From contig JAEUPP010000013.1 in NCBI GenBank assembly GCA_016790075.1, forward strand, positions 34,465-98,464: a stretch of 64,000 nt of DNA, given 5' to 3'. Each line of letters starts with the position of its first letter. The stretch's first letter is position 1. Positions 55,722-64,000 of this stretch are shown here, one piece after another. This DNA is from Rhodanobacteraceae bacterium (lineage in GTDB: Bacteria > Pseudomonadota > Gammaproteobacteria > Xanthomonadales > Rhodanobacteraceae). Under the pieces are notes generated by a model. The model ran no database searches, was not told where the DNA came from, and saw nothing but the letters and a program-made list of their open reading frames with translations. Both the position numbers and the translations under genes were made by a program.

Positions 55722-56805
55722 CGCCGAGTCCTGCAAGGTACTCAGACAAACGTGCACCAGACAGATCGATATCACGCAGCGGGACGCATTCGCTCAAGCC
55801 GTTCTTTAGCGAAAAAACGAAAGTGTCGTCAGCCCCGAGATAGTCGATTACTTCAGGGTGATGGGAGACAACGATAAGCTGCCCACCGGCATCTACAACC
55901 GCCTCTCGCAGAGCAACAAGCGCAGGCTGTATTTCCGCGATCGCTATGTAGTTGAGTGCTTCGTCCAGCGCAATCAATGATGCACGGTCGAGGCACTCGG
56001 AAATAGCGTACAGAAGAATCAGCGTTCGCTGCCCTTCCGTTAGCTGGTCGAAGCCTGTCGTGTGTACTTTTCCGTGGCGATGGATGTCGATCGACAGTGC
56101 TCGTCCACTGTGGCGATCGGCCAGTCGTAGAGAAGTTGCTCCCGAAACAATGGCTGGCAACCGCTCGTCGAGACGATGAATCGCGCTCGGTCGCGACAGG
56201 GCCATTTCTCGCCACCATGAGGCAAAGTTTGTCGCATCCTGCCTTAGCACAGATTCTTCATCGGTCGTATGCGATGAAAACCTGAAAATGTCGGGCTTGA
56301 GAATCAGCGCTCGAAACCAGTAGTCACGAAACCAGCAGAGCTTGGTGTTGTTGCCCGATGCTGGAACTTCCGGGATGAAGGAACGCGAGCCACTGAGGCT
56401 AAACTTCTGAGTAACTCGAAACTCGTCGTCGTATAGCGTAACGGTGTTGTTCGTGTACTCGAACAACAGGCGACCATCCTCACTAAGCGCCTCGCGCTCG
56501 ATGAGGGGATGTTCAAGGCGACCTTCATACTTAATCGTCAGATCGTAGACAAATGCTGACTGCGTTTCTCGCTTGACGCGCAGCGATATCTGCTGGCGAT
56601 CACGGCGTTGCCACCAGGTCAGATCGGACGCCGTCAAGCACTCGGTTACCCGCTGACCACGCATGAGCTGACAAACCAAATTCAGCGCAGAAAGTACGGT
56701 GGTCTTGCCACTACCGTTCGAGCCCACCAAAAGGTTGACGGTACCTGGACGCCATTCGAAATTGACGAGCGAGCGCAAGTTATCGACTCGCAGATACGTA
56801 AGCAT
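55711..56805 (-). CDS. AAA15/21-type ABC ATPase of a probable defence module
   Basis: 364 residues: N-terminal LRVDNLRSLVNFEWRPG, Walker A LVGSNGSGKTT, signature-like LTEGQRTLILLYA, Walker B SLIALDEALNYIA and switch His VVSHHPEVIDYL. The ATPase lacks a fused TOPRIM, which is supplied by the next gene. CAGGAG precedes the ATG at 56803-56805 by five bases. The sampled stretch 56401-56460 has 27 of 60 G/C against 39 of 60 in icd (57061-57120). It is inserted between icd and aceK. Confidence 0.78.
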   Translation of the reverse strand: MLTYLRVDNLRSLVNFEWRPGTVNLLVGSNGSGKTTVLSALNLVCQLMRGQRVTECLTASDLTWWQRRDRQQISLRVKRETQSAFVYDLTIKYEGRLEHPLIEREALSEDGRLLFEYTNNTVTLYDDEFRVTQKFSLSGSRSFIPEVPASGNNTKLCWFRDYWFRALILKPDIFRFSSHTTDEESVLRQDATNFASWWREMALSRPSAIHRLDERLPAIVSGATSLRLADRHSGRALSIDIHRHGKVHTTGFDQLTEGQRTLILLYAISECLDRASLIALDEALNYIAIAEIQPALVALREAVVDAGGQLIVVSHHPEVIDYLGADDTFVFSLKNGLSECVPLRDIDLSGARLSEYLAGLGDAV

Positions 56806-56823
56806 TGAAACTCCTGTGACCTC

Positions 56824-56858
56824 CGGCGGGCTGCAGCCGATGTGGCAGCAGCCCGCCG
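56824..56858 (-). terminator. hairpin after icd, possible terminator
   Basis: CGGCGGGCTGC pairs perfectly with GCAGCCCGCCG over 13 bases, three bases past the icd stop and 19 bases before the ATPase ATG. It lacks a T-run. Confidence 0.5.
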
Positions 56859-56861
56859 ACA

Positions 56862-58160
<1,299 letters not shown>

Positions 58161-58402
58161 GGAAATCTCCGGTGGGAAGGAAGGCAGACGGCTGCCGGGA
58201 GGTTTAGCCGGCTATTGTCGCGGTTGAGCCGGACTGCGTCCATGTCGGTGCGCGTGAAACGATTCCTGCGCGATCGCAACAAAGTCTGCCGACGCGCAAT
58301 TTCCTAAACCCTGCCGGCGTGAGGTCCGCCTAGACTGCGCTGCCACTTGCGACGCTGACGTTGCCAGGGCGGTTATCCCCATCCAACTGTTCGGGAGGAC
58401 GC

Positions 58403-58930
58403 ATGAGAACGTTGTTGCCGCTCGCCGCCTTGTGCCTGAGCGCCGCCGCCAACGCCGATACACCGGCGCCGCCAAAGCAGCCGCCTGCCTGTGCTGCAGC
58501 GGAGTTTCATCAATTCGACTTCTGGGTAGGCGACTGGGACGTTACCAACCCACAGGGTAAGGCCGCCGGACAGAGCCGTATTGAGGCAATACTCGATGAC
58601 TGTGCGATCAGCGAAAACTGGCGGGGCGCGGGCGGCACCGTGGGCAGGAGCTACAGCGCCTGGGATGCGAGCAACAAGCGCTGGAACCAGTACTGGGTCG
58701 CGACCGACGGCCAGGTGCTCTACCTCGGCGGCGGATTGGTGGACGGCCGTATGGTGCTCAGCGGCGACACAATCGACGCCAAGAGTGGAAAGCGGTCGCC
58801 GCAGCGCGTGACCTGGACGCCCAATACCGATGGCACGGTGACTCAGCTCTGGCAGACATCGGACGACAGCGGCAAGACCTGGCGTACCGTATTCGAGGGA
58901 AACTATAAAAGGGCGGAAAAGAAACCCTAG
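58403..58930 (+). CDS. secreted DUF1579-like protein
   Basis: 175 residues with signal peptide (TLLPLAALCLSAAANA). The mature part is beta-rich: FHQFDFWVGDWDVTNPQG is a typical opening of a lipocalin-like DUF1579 domain, followed by WVATDGQVLYLGGGLVDGRM and repeated strands. Ligand and role are unknown. GGGAGG lies eight bases before the ATG. It is monocistronic. Confidence 0.78.
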   Translation: MRTLLPLAALCLSAAANADTPAPPKQPPACAAAEFHQFDFWVGDWDVTNPQGKAAGQSRIEAILDDCAISENWRGAGGTVGRSYSAWDASNKRWNQYWVATDGQVLYLGGGLVDGRMVLSGDTIDAKSGKRSPQRVTWTPNTDGTVTQLWQTSDDSGKTWRTVFEGNYKRAEKKP

Positions 58931-59023
58931 CGAGCAGACGACTGGCGCCGGCATGTACAGCGATTGGCCGTGTCGCGTCGATACCGAATCTCCGCTCAGG
59001 CCAGGACGTGGCAAAGAGCACAC

Positions 59024-59383
59024 TTATGCAACGTCGTTCTTGCTCCAACTTTCCGGTGTGAGTGGAGCGAGCCCGTATGTTGCGCGAGCGCGATCACACT
59101 GCGGGCTGGGTTGGCCGAACTCCCAGGCTGCGACGAGATCACGGCAGGGCGACGGGCGACGTTCGTAGTGGCGGCAACGCACGTCGCTGCCAATCGTACC
59201 GACGAGATTGATGCAGTGTGGCGAACCGCTGTCGGTGCCGCACATGCTGACGCGGTGCGCGTCCAGTGGCTCAGTCAATTCAGCGGGCATACCGGCCGGG
59301 TCGAAGTCTGTCGTTTCGGACCAATGAAACGCAACACGGAATCGGGCGCAGCAGGCACCGCAATGTTGGCAGGGGTGTGACAT
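59024..59383 (-). CDS. YkgJ family cysteine cluster protein
   Basis: 119 residues. Cysteine motifs are CQHCGACCARF near the start, SPHCINL and CRHYERRPSPCRDL, the signature of the putative zinc- or iron-binding CxxCxxCC family. The ATG at 59381-59383 is the first that gives this N-terminus; the longer frame has no related residues. It is divergent from the membrane-protein gene at 59487. The role of the family is unknown. Confidence 0.8.
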   Translation of the reverse strand: MSHPCQHCGACCARFRVAFHWSETTDFDPAGMPAELTEPLDAHRVSMCGTDSGSPHCINLVGTIGSDVRCRHYERRPSPCRDLVAAWEFGQPSPQCDRARATYGLAPLTPESWSKNDVA

Positions 59384-59486
59384 GGCTATACACGGGGTTG
59401 GCAGGCCTAGTGTAAGGCCACTGGCCCGTTGCTGGGCGCCGCGCAGGCGGCTACCGTGCGCTCTGGCAAGCACTCCAGGAGCATCC

Positions 59487-59936
59487 ATGGCCGAACTGCA
59501 TTTGCGCCGCGGCATCAGGTTCGCAGCCAGCGTGTTTCTGATTTCCGCCGGCATGCATGCGATGGCGCACTACCAGTACTACGTCGCCGACCTGTTCGCG
59601 GACGAGCGCAGGCGAGCCGTCGTTGAGGCGATGCAGAGCTATGTCATCGTGCCGCGTTTTGGTACGACGATGTGGACTCTGCACTGCATGTTCAGCGCTA
59701 GCTTCGCAGTATTTCTGATTCTCACCGGCACCGCCTACTGGTGGATGGCCAAAGATATGCCGCTGCAGAAGCTGCGACCGCTCGCAACGGCCAGCGCGTG
59801 GCTATGTTTTGCAGCGACGGTGCTGGTGTCACTGGCCTATCCCGTACTTCAGACGGTGTTGATCCTGTTGTTAGCCGCGCTCGGCTTCAGCTATGCGGCC
59901 TGGCGTGGTCGTGGCATCACACGCCCTGCGCTTTGA
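59487..59936 (+). CDS. four-helix membrane protein of unknown function
   Basis: 149 residues with four hydrophobic segments (SVFLISAGMHAMAHYQYYVAD; SFAVFLILTGTAYWWMA; ASAWLCFAATVLVSLAYPVL; TVLILLLAALGFSYAA). AGGA precedes the ATG by six bases. The pattern resembles small LIC/DUF-type membrane proteins in proteobacteria. No catalytic residue stands out. Confidence 0.72.
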   Translation: MAELHLRRGIRFAASVFLISAGMHAMAHYQYYVADLFADERRRAVVEAMQSYVIVPRFGTTMWTLHCMFSASFAVFLILTGTAYWWMAKDMPLQKLRPLATASAWLCFAATVLVSLAYPVLQTVLILLLAALGFSYAAWRGRGITRPAL

Positions 59937-60157
59937 AAACCCACGAAACCGTGCCCGCTCTACAACTGCGTTGCCTTTGCACTACCACGGCAGGTCCAGC
60001 AGCCGCTACCGCCAACTTCACCTGTTCGCCGGCTCCGGTACATGCTGCCCACCGTGGTCCTGGAACGACATGCGCGCTAGTGGCGGTAGACCAGGCTGTT
60101 TCAGACCGGAGATAGCGAATGATCGCAAGTCCCGTTTGCCGCGGCCGCAGCCCAAGC

Positions 60158-61054
60158 TCAGCCGTCGACGCGACAGACACGATTGCGTCCGTTCTGTTTG
60201 GCACGGTAAAGCTGCTCATCGGCAGCACGAAACAAATCTGACAGAGCACTCATGCCACGACGCCATTGCGCTAGGCCGATACTGACAGTAACCGTTGTGG
60301 GCTCACCGCCGAGTTCAAATGTGTTCGCCTCGATCGTGCGGCGCAGCCGTTCTGCCGACTCGGCCGCCTCCGGCAAACTTTGCTCGGCGTAGACGAGCGC
60401 GAACTCTTCCCCGCCGATACGGGCAACAAGCTGGTCGGCGCGAAGGTTGTGACGTAGCAACTGTGCAACACCGCGAATTACCTCATCGCCGGCAGGATGG
60501 CCGTAGCGATCGTTGATCGGCTTGAAGTGATCGATATCCACAAGCGCGAGGCACAACGTACGCAGGTGTCGCGTCGCGCGCAAAATCTCTTTTTCCATTA
60601 ATTCCTGAAACTGACGGCGATTGTATAAACCAGTCAGCGGATCAGAGGTCGCAAGCTGGTACAGCTCCTCGTGATACCTCGCCTCCACCGACCCCTGCTC
60701 CATGAACTTCAGGATATAGTCACCGACACCGATGTGATCGCCGTCGCGCAGTTCGGCTTCAAGAATAGGTTGCTCGTTAAGGAAGGTCTTGTTAGTGGAA
60801 TCAAGGTCACGAATGCGGTAGCCGCTGGCTTCGCGCCAGATGCGACAATGCTGACGCGAGATGCTGCGGTGATTGATCTGCAGCTCAACCTCGGGAGAAC
60901 GACCGATCACCACGGCATCATTGCCGAGCTCGATACGGCGGCCTAGGTTTTCGCCATGAATGACTACGAGGCAGGCCGATCCGAGCCGACCGGTGCGCGC
61001 CCCTGGTGGCCGCACCGTACGACGTTGCGTAGTATTGCCGTTGCGCGAAGACAT
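60158..61054 (-). CDS. FHA domain-containing diguanylate cyclase
   Basis: 298 residues. An N-terminal FHA domain (about 30-120: IGRSPEVELQINHRSISRQHCRI; DSTNKTFLN) binds phosphothreonine peptides. A GGEEF domain follows (LVDIDHFKPINDRYGHPAGDE; RIGGEEFALVYAE). The I-site position reads RADQ instead of RxxD, so product inhibition is probably weak or absent. The ATG at 61052-61054 is used. It likely makes c-di-GMP in response to a phosphorylated partner. Confidence 0.9.
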   Translation of the reverse strand: MSSRNGNTTQRRTVRPPGARTGRLGSACLVVIHGENLGRRIELGNDAVVIGRSPEVELQINHRSISRQHCRIWREASGYRIRDLDSTNKTFLNEQPILEAELRDGDHIGVGDYILKFMEQGSVEARYHEELYQLATSDPLTGLYNRRQFQELMEKEILRATRHLRTLCLALVDIDHFKPINDRYGHPAGDEVIRGVAQLLRHNLRADQLVARIGGEEFALVYAEQSLPEAAESAERLRRTIEANTFELGGEPTTVTVSIGLAQWRRGMSALSDLFRAADEQLYRAKQNGRNRVCRVDG

Positions 61055-61145
61055 GGGCCAAGTGTAGCGCGCGCCAGCGCGTTCCACGCGCGGGCGCTAA
61101 GCCCCCGACATAGCTCAGGCCGACACCGGGCCGACGCGCCCGGCC

Positions 61146-62144
61146 CTACGTGCTGGAAGTGCCACGGACGCGCACCAATAGCGCAAGCAGCAGCAGTAGC
61201 AGTAGCGCAGCGCCAGCGTTGTGCGCAGTCGCGACCGGCAATGGCAGGCCGAGCACGACGTTACTGATACCCAGGGCGATCTGCACCACAAGAGCAGCAG
61301 CTAAAGCAAGCGCTAGGCGGCCCAGGCGCCGCCGCCAGGCGGCAACAATGATGCCCAGCAAGTGCCCTAACACAACTAGCGCGCCGATGCGGTGGGTTAG
61401 CTGTATCGCCGTACGTGCGTCCGCATCGAGCACACCGCCTTCATAGTTGACGCCGATTCCGCGCCACAGCACGAACGCTTCGCGGAAATCCACCGCCGGC
61501 CACCAGCGCCCGGCACAGGTCGGAAAGTCGGTGCCACAGGCCAGCGCCGCGTAGTTCGCGCTGGTCCAGCCCCCTAGTGCGATCTGCAATGCTACCAGCG
61601 CCAATCCGACAATGATCATGCGGCGCAGTGCCCCAGTACCGGTCTGCACCTGCACAGGCAGGCTCAAGCGCAGCGCCACATAGGACAAAAGGCAAAATGT
61701 GGATATACCACCGACCAGATGCGCCATTACTACGATAGGCTTGAGCTTCCAGGTTACGGTCCACATACCAAGCAATGCCTGAAATACGATCAGCACCGAA
61801 GTAGCAACCAGCACCGGTGCAATACCAGGCAACTCGCGACGGCGATACCAGGCGAACAGCGTCAGACCGAAGGTAGTCAGTATCAAACCGCCGGCTAGAA
61901 AACGGTGCACCTGCTCGCGCCAGGCCTTGTGCGATTCGACCGCACGCTCAGGGAAGGCCGCGTTTGCGGCTTCGATCTCGTAATCGTGCTTGGGCCAAGT
62001 CAGTTTTCCGTAGCAGGTCGGCCAATCTGGACACGACAAGCCGGCGTTGGAAAGGCGCACGAACGCACCGAACACAATGACAAGCAGGGCGAAGGCAACG
62101 GCGAACCAGGCGAGGTTGCGCAAAATTCGGTGATTCGAGTTCAT
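61146..62144 (-). CDS. ctaA: haem A synthase (CtaA/COX15)
   Basis: 332 residues with eight hydrophobic segments. FGAFVRLSNAGLSCPDWPTCYGKL is the family hallmark, with paired histidines for haem in SHKAWREQVHRFLAG and LTHRIGALVVLGHLLG. It converts haem O to haem A for cytochrome oxidase. It is last of three assembly genes on this strand; ctaB is not found downstream, where the FHA-GGDEF gene sits instead. Confidence 0.94.
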   Translation of the reverse strand: MNSNHRILRNLAWFAVAFALLVIVFGAFVRLSNAGLSCPDWPTCYGKLTWPKHDYEIEAANAAFPERAVESHKAWREQVHRFLAGGLILTTFGLTLFAWYRRRELPGIAPVLVATSVLIVFQALLGMWTVTWKLKPIVVMAHLVGGISTFCLLSYVALRLSLPVQVQTGTGALRRMIIVGLALVALQIALGGWTSANYAALACGTDFPTCAGRWWPAVDFREAFVLWRGIGVNYEGGVLDADARTAIQLTHRIGALVVLGHLLGIIVAAWRRRLGRLALALAAALVVQIALGISNVVLGLPLPVATAHNAGAALLLLLLLALLVRVRGTSST

Positions 62145-62148
62145 GGTT

Positions 62149-62697
62149 TCAGCGGATCAGGCGGGAGAGATCCTGACGCACGCCCGCGGGGTCGTAGCCT
62201 GGATCAAAACGCAGCATCAATAGTCCGGCCGGGTCAACGACGACTGCAGCGACGCTGTCAGGCGTTGTTGGGCGCAGTGCTTGTAGCGGTGCGGCAGTGG
62301 ATTGTACGAAATCGATACGAGGATACTGCGTCATCCGCGTTGGCGTTGAATCAACGCCAACGGCAACCAGACGCAACCGCGTGGCTTTCTGCGTCATCAA
62401 CGACCAGATCTTTTCTGCATCAGCGAGACGCTGTTCGCAAGCGGCAGCACAGTCGGGGCCGGCGATCAGTGCGAGCGTCCAGCGATATTCGGTGTCTTTC
62501 CACGCAAAAGCCGCGTCACGCGTCGCGCGCGGGTTGTCGGCCGCAAGTTCTTGCGGCGGCTTAACGAGGACGCCATTGTTGCGTAGTCTTGCCGGCTGCC
62601 ATTCGCCGACACGCAACGCGAAAGCGGCGATCATCGGAGCGAGAAACACAAACATGATCGCGATGAGTTGTAAGCGTTTCTTAGTTTGTACTTCCAT
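62149..62697 (-). CDS. membrane-anchored cytochrome oxidase assembly-associated protein
   Basis: 182 residues from the ATG at 62695-62697. One N-terminal membrane helix (LQLIAIMFVFLAPMIAAFAL), then a periplasmic domain with a thioredoxin/SCO-like look (RWTLALIAGPDCAAACEQRL; VDPAGLLMLRFDPGYDPAG). It lacks the SCO copper motif CxxxC in the usual place (CAAAC is present at CDCAAAC-type spacing, unclear). It lies between SURF1 and ctaA, the common position of this uncharacterised protein. Confidence 0.8.
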   Translation of the reverse strand: MEVQTKKRLQLIAIMFVFLAPMIAAFALRVGEWQPARLRNNGVLVKPPQELAADNPRATRDAAFAWKDTEYRWTLALIAGPDCAAACEQRLADAEKIWSLMTQKATRLRLVAVGVDSTPTRMTQYPRIDFVQSTAAPLQALRPTTPDSVAAVVVDPAGLLMLRFDPGYDPAGVRQDLSRLIR

Positions 62698-62711
62698 CGA
62701 CCGGGTCCTGG

Positions 62712-63428
62712 TTAATCTTTTCGCCAATGCAGTACGACAAAGATGACGACTACAGCTATTGCGAAGGAAAACCACTGTAGTGCGTAGCCACGATGCTTCT
62801 CTGGCGACAGCGCTGCCGGCGTCCAGCTCCGCACGAAGCCAGAGGCCGAATCAGCATCAAGTAACAGCAGCCGCGGCGCGACCGTGGCAGCGAGATCCCG
62901 CGCAATAGCGCCGATGTCCACGAAGAGCATGAGCTTGGGCCAACCGGCTTGTCGCGGCAATGCATCGCCTCCGATGCGCAGTCCGCCGCCCGGCGCAGGT
63001 GCGTAGATACCGTGCAATTCGAGGTCCATCGACGGCAGATCTGGCCAAGCCGGCGGCGGCTGCCCAACGGGAGCCGCGACCCAGCCTAAGTTGACAAGCA
63101 ATCGGTGCGATGCCCCACGTGGCTCGAATACTGCAATCGCACGCCGGCCAACCTTGCCTTCGTGAACTTGTTGATCTAGCCAATATCCACGCCCTGCGAC
63201 GTAGCGCCCCTGCACGGCGACACGCGGGTAGTCATCGGCAGGCAGAGGATCTGGAAGCTTCGCATAGTCCAGCAGCACAGAATTCGCTGCCGCGGTGTAA
63301 GAGTTCAGCAAGTGCTCCTTCTCCTGCCCGCGCCCCCATTGCCAGCGCGATAGTCCAAGAAACACAGCGAGACCGAGCAACGCCAGGATGCATGCAAATA
63401 AAGACGGGCGACGCCAGCGCCGGCTCAT
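62712..63428 (-). CDS. SURF1 family protein (Shy1-like)
   Basis: 238 residues with a membrane helix at each end (SLFACILALLGLAVFLGLSRWQ and LQWFSFAIAVVVIFVVLHW). GRYVAGRGYWLDQQVHEGKVGR is the SURF1 signature block. The family helps insert haem A and assemble cytochrome c oxidase. It is the first gene of the SURF1/assembly/ctaA set and is divergent from the DUF2909 gene. Confidence 0.93.
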   Translation of the reverse strand: MSRRWRRPSLFACILALLGLAVFLGLSRWQWGRGQEKEHLLNSYTAAANSVLLDYAKLPDPLPADDYPRVAVQGRYVAGRGYWLDQQVHEGKVGRRAIAVFEPRGASHRLLVNLGWVAAPVGQPPPAWPDLPSMDLELHGIYAPAPGGGLRIGGDALPRQAGWPKLMLFVDIGAIARDLAATVAPRLLLLDADSASGFVRSWTPAALSPEKHRGYALQWFSFAIAVVVIFVVLHWRKD

Positions 63429-63485
63429 CGCCGCCAGCGCCTATACTCGCGCCCTGTGCAGTGTGTTCCGACAGGTGCTTCGCTT

Positions 63486-63695
63486 ATGGCCGGCAAACTG
63501 ATCATCGTCGCTTTCCTGGTTGTGATCCTCTACAACCTCGGCGCCGGGTTGTATTACATGATGGTCGACAAGGGTACTACTAGTCGCACGGTGAAGGCGC
63601 TGACGCGACGAATCGCCCTATCGGTAGGACTCATCGTGATCGTAATGTTCTCAATCTGGATGGGGTGGATTACGCCGCATGACATTGGGCGTTGA
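63486..63695 (+). CDS. DUF2909 twin-transmembrane protein
   Basis: 69 residues with two helices (LIIVAFLVVILYNLGAGLYYMM and ALSVGLIVIVMFSIWMGWI), the DUF2909 layout. It is usually encoded beside SURF1 and cytochrome oxidase subunit III. Here the subunit III gene is absent and an rRNA operon follows on the other strand. The ATG at 63486 is used because the upstream in-frame codon lies in the SURF1 promoter region. Confidence 0.85.
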   Translation: MAGKLIIVAFLVVILYNLGAGLYYMMVDKGTTSRTVKALTRRIALSVGLIVIVMFSIWMGWITPHDIGR

Positions 63696-63763
63696 GAGCA
63701 CTCGGCGCGCGCACAAACTAAGTGACTCTAGGCCAAAAAAGACTAGGGCCTGGCGCACACACG

Positions 63764-63781
63764 GCTGGTCGCTAGACCAGC
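63764..63781. repeat. perfect hairpin-forming inverted repeat
   Basis: GCTGGTC, GCTA, GACCAGC in the gap between the DUF2909 gene and the rRNA terminator. No T-run follows, so a terminator role is not shown. Confidence 0.5.
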
Positions 63782-63860
63782 TGCGCCTGGTGGCGATAGG
63801 GAAATCCCGGGCCAGATAGTCAGAGCGCCTAGAACTCAGAGCGGCTCGAACTGAGAGTCA

Positions 63861-63890
63861 AAAACCAAAACGCCATCCGAATGGATGGCG
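63861..63890 (-). terminator. rRNA operon terminator
   Basis: On the minus strand CGCCATCC and GGATGGCG pair around a four-base ATTC loop, then TTTTGGTTTT (complement of 63861-63870). It follows the 5S gene by 13 bases. Confidence 0.88.
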
Positions 63891-63903
63891 TGATGGACAA
63901 AAA

Positions 63904-64000
63904 GGGCCCTGGCAGTGACCTACTCTCGCATGCGGAAGCACACTACCATCGGCGCGGGTTCGTTTCACTTCCGAGTTCGAGAAGGGATCGGGTGGTACCA
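63904..64000 (-). rRNA. rrf: 5S ribosomal RNA (partial, 5' end outside window)
   Basis: The minus strand reads TGGTACCACCCGATCCC, then CGAACTCGGAAGTGAAAC, GCGCCGATGGTAGTGTG and GCATGCGAGAGTAGG, and ends CTGCCAGGGCCC, all characteristic 5S blocks. About the first 21 bases of the gene lie beyond position 64000. The 23S and 16S genes are expected further right. The 3' end is placed at the GGGCCC by analogy; a few bases are uncertain. Confidence 0.95.

Noticed and set aside
59937-60157. Gene or RNA in the 221-base gap before the FHA-GGDEF gene
   Set aside because: No supported ORF, promoter or structure seen.

Overview
This window reads as chromosomal DNA of a GC-rich gammaproteobacterium, most likely of the Xanthomonadales/Lysobacterales. 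The evidence is the gene set: bioBFHC, mnmG, hslVU, hrpB, aceK with icd, a SURF1/ctaA cluster, and a peptide-modification cassette of a type I associate with Xanthomonadaceae. The taxonomic call is inference from gene content and composition only. The right edge enters an rRNA operon (5S, minus strand).

Layout. 1-4640: partial comF, then the biotin operon bioB-bioF-bioH-bioC. 4663-13012: VWA protein, YbaY-type lipoprotein, MoxR ATPase, Tex, OmpW and MnmG. 13013-13860: a 573-bp gap with two strong sigma-54 promoter matches, one before a structured candidate small RNA and one before a 66-residue protein. 13908-23764: Tyr-rich lipoprotein, PepN, PLP dehydratase, EamA transporter, SnoaL-like/Tag/cytochrome b561 operon, ferredoxin-NADP reductase, YadGH-type ABC transporter. 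23847-24878: a cNMP-binding-fold/GGDEF protein.

25095-29951 is the most interesting region. It holds a membrane cyclase-TPR protein, two paralogous small peptides with nitrile-hydratase-like leaders, and a SagB-related flavin dehydrogenase. This matches the poorly characterised 'putative modified peptide' RiPP system (cyclase, modified peptide, maturation dehydrogenase) known to me only as families without a proven product. The two peptides carry duplicated promoters, and one has a duplicated leader helix.

29948-42914: LysR regulator divergent from a metallo-beta-lactamase-fold protein with a degraded metal site; a TetR-controlled DevBCA-like exporter operon; two hemerythrin-like paralogs and a DUF3050 protein; hslVU; hrpB. 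42915-52828: IS3-family relics, a secreted protein, TatD, a MotA/MotB-like pair, two methyltransferases (one predicted to be an exported lipoprotein), RluE, a LysR regulator, and a truncated alpha/beta hydrolase.

53331-58160: aceK and icd, whose products act on each other, are separated by a low-GC two-gene AAA ATPase/TOPRIM-like cassette that looks like a defence module. 58403-64000: small secreted and membrane proteins, an FHA-GGDEF protein, the ctaA/SURF1 assembly genes, a DUF2909 protein, and the 5S rRNA with its terminator.
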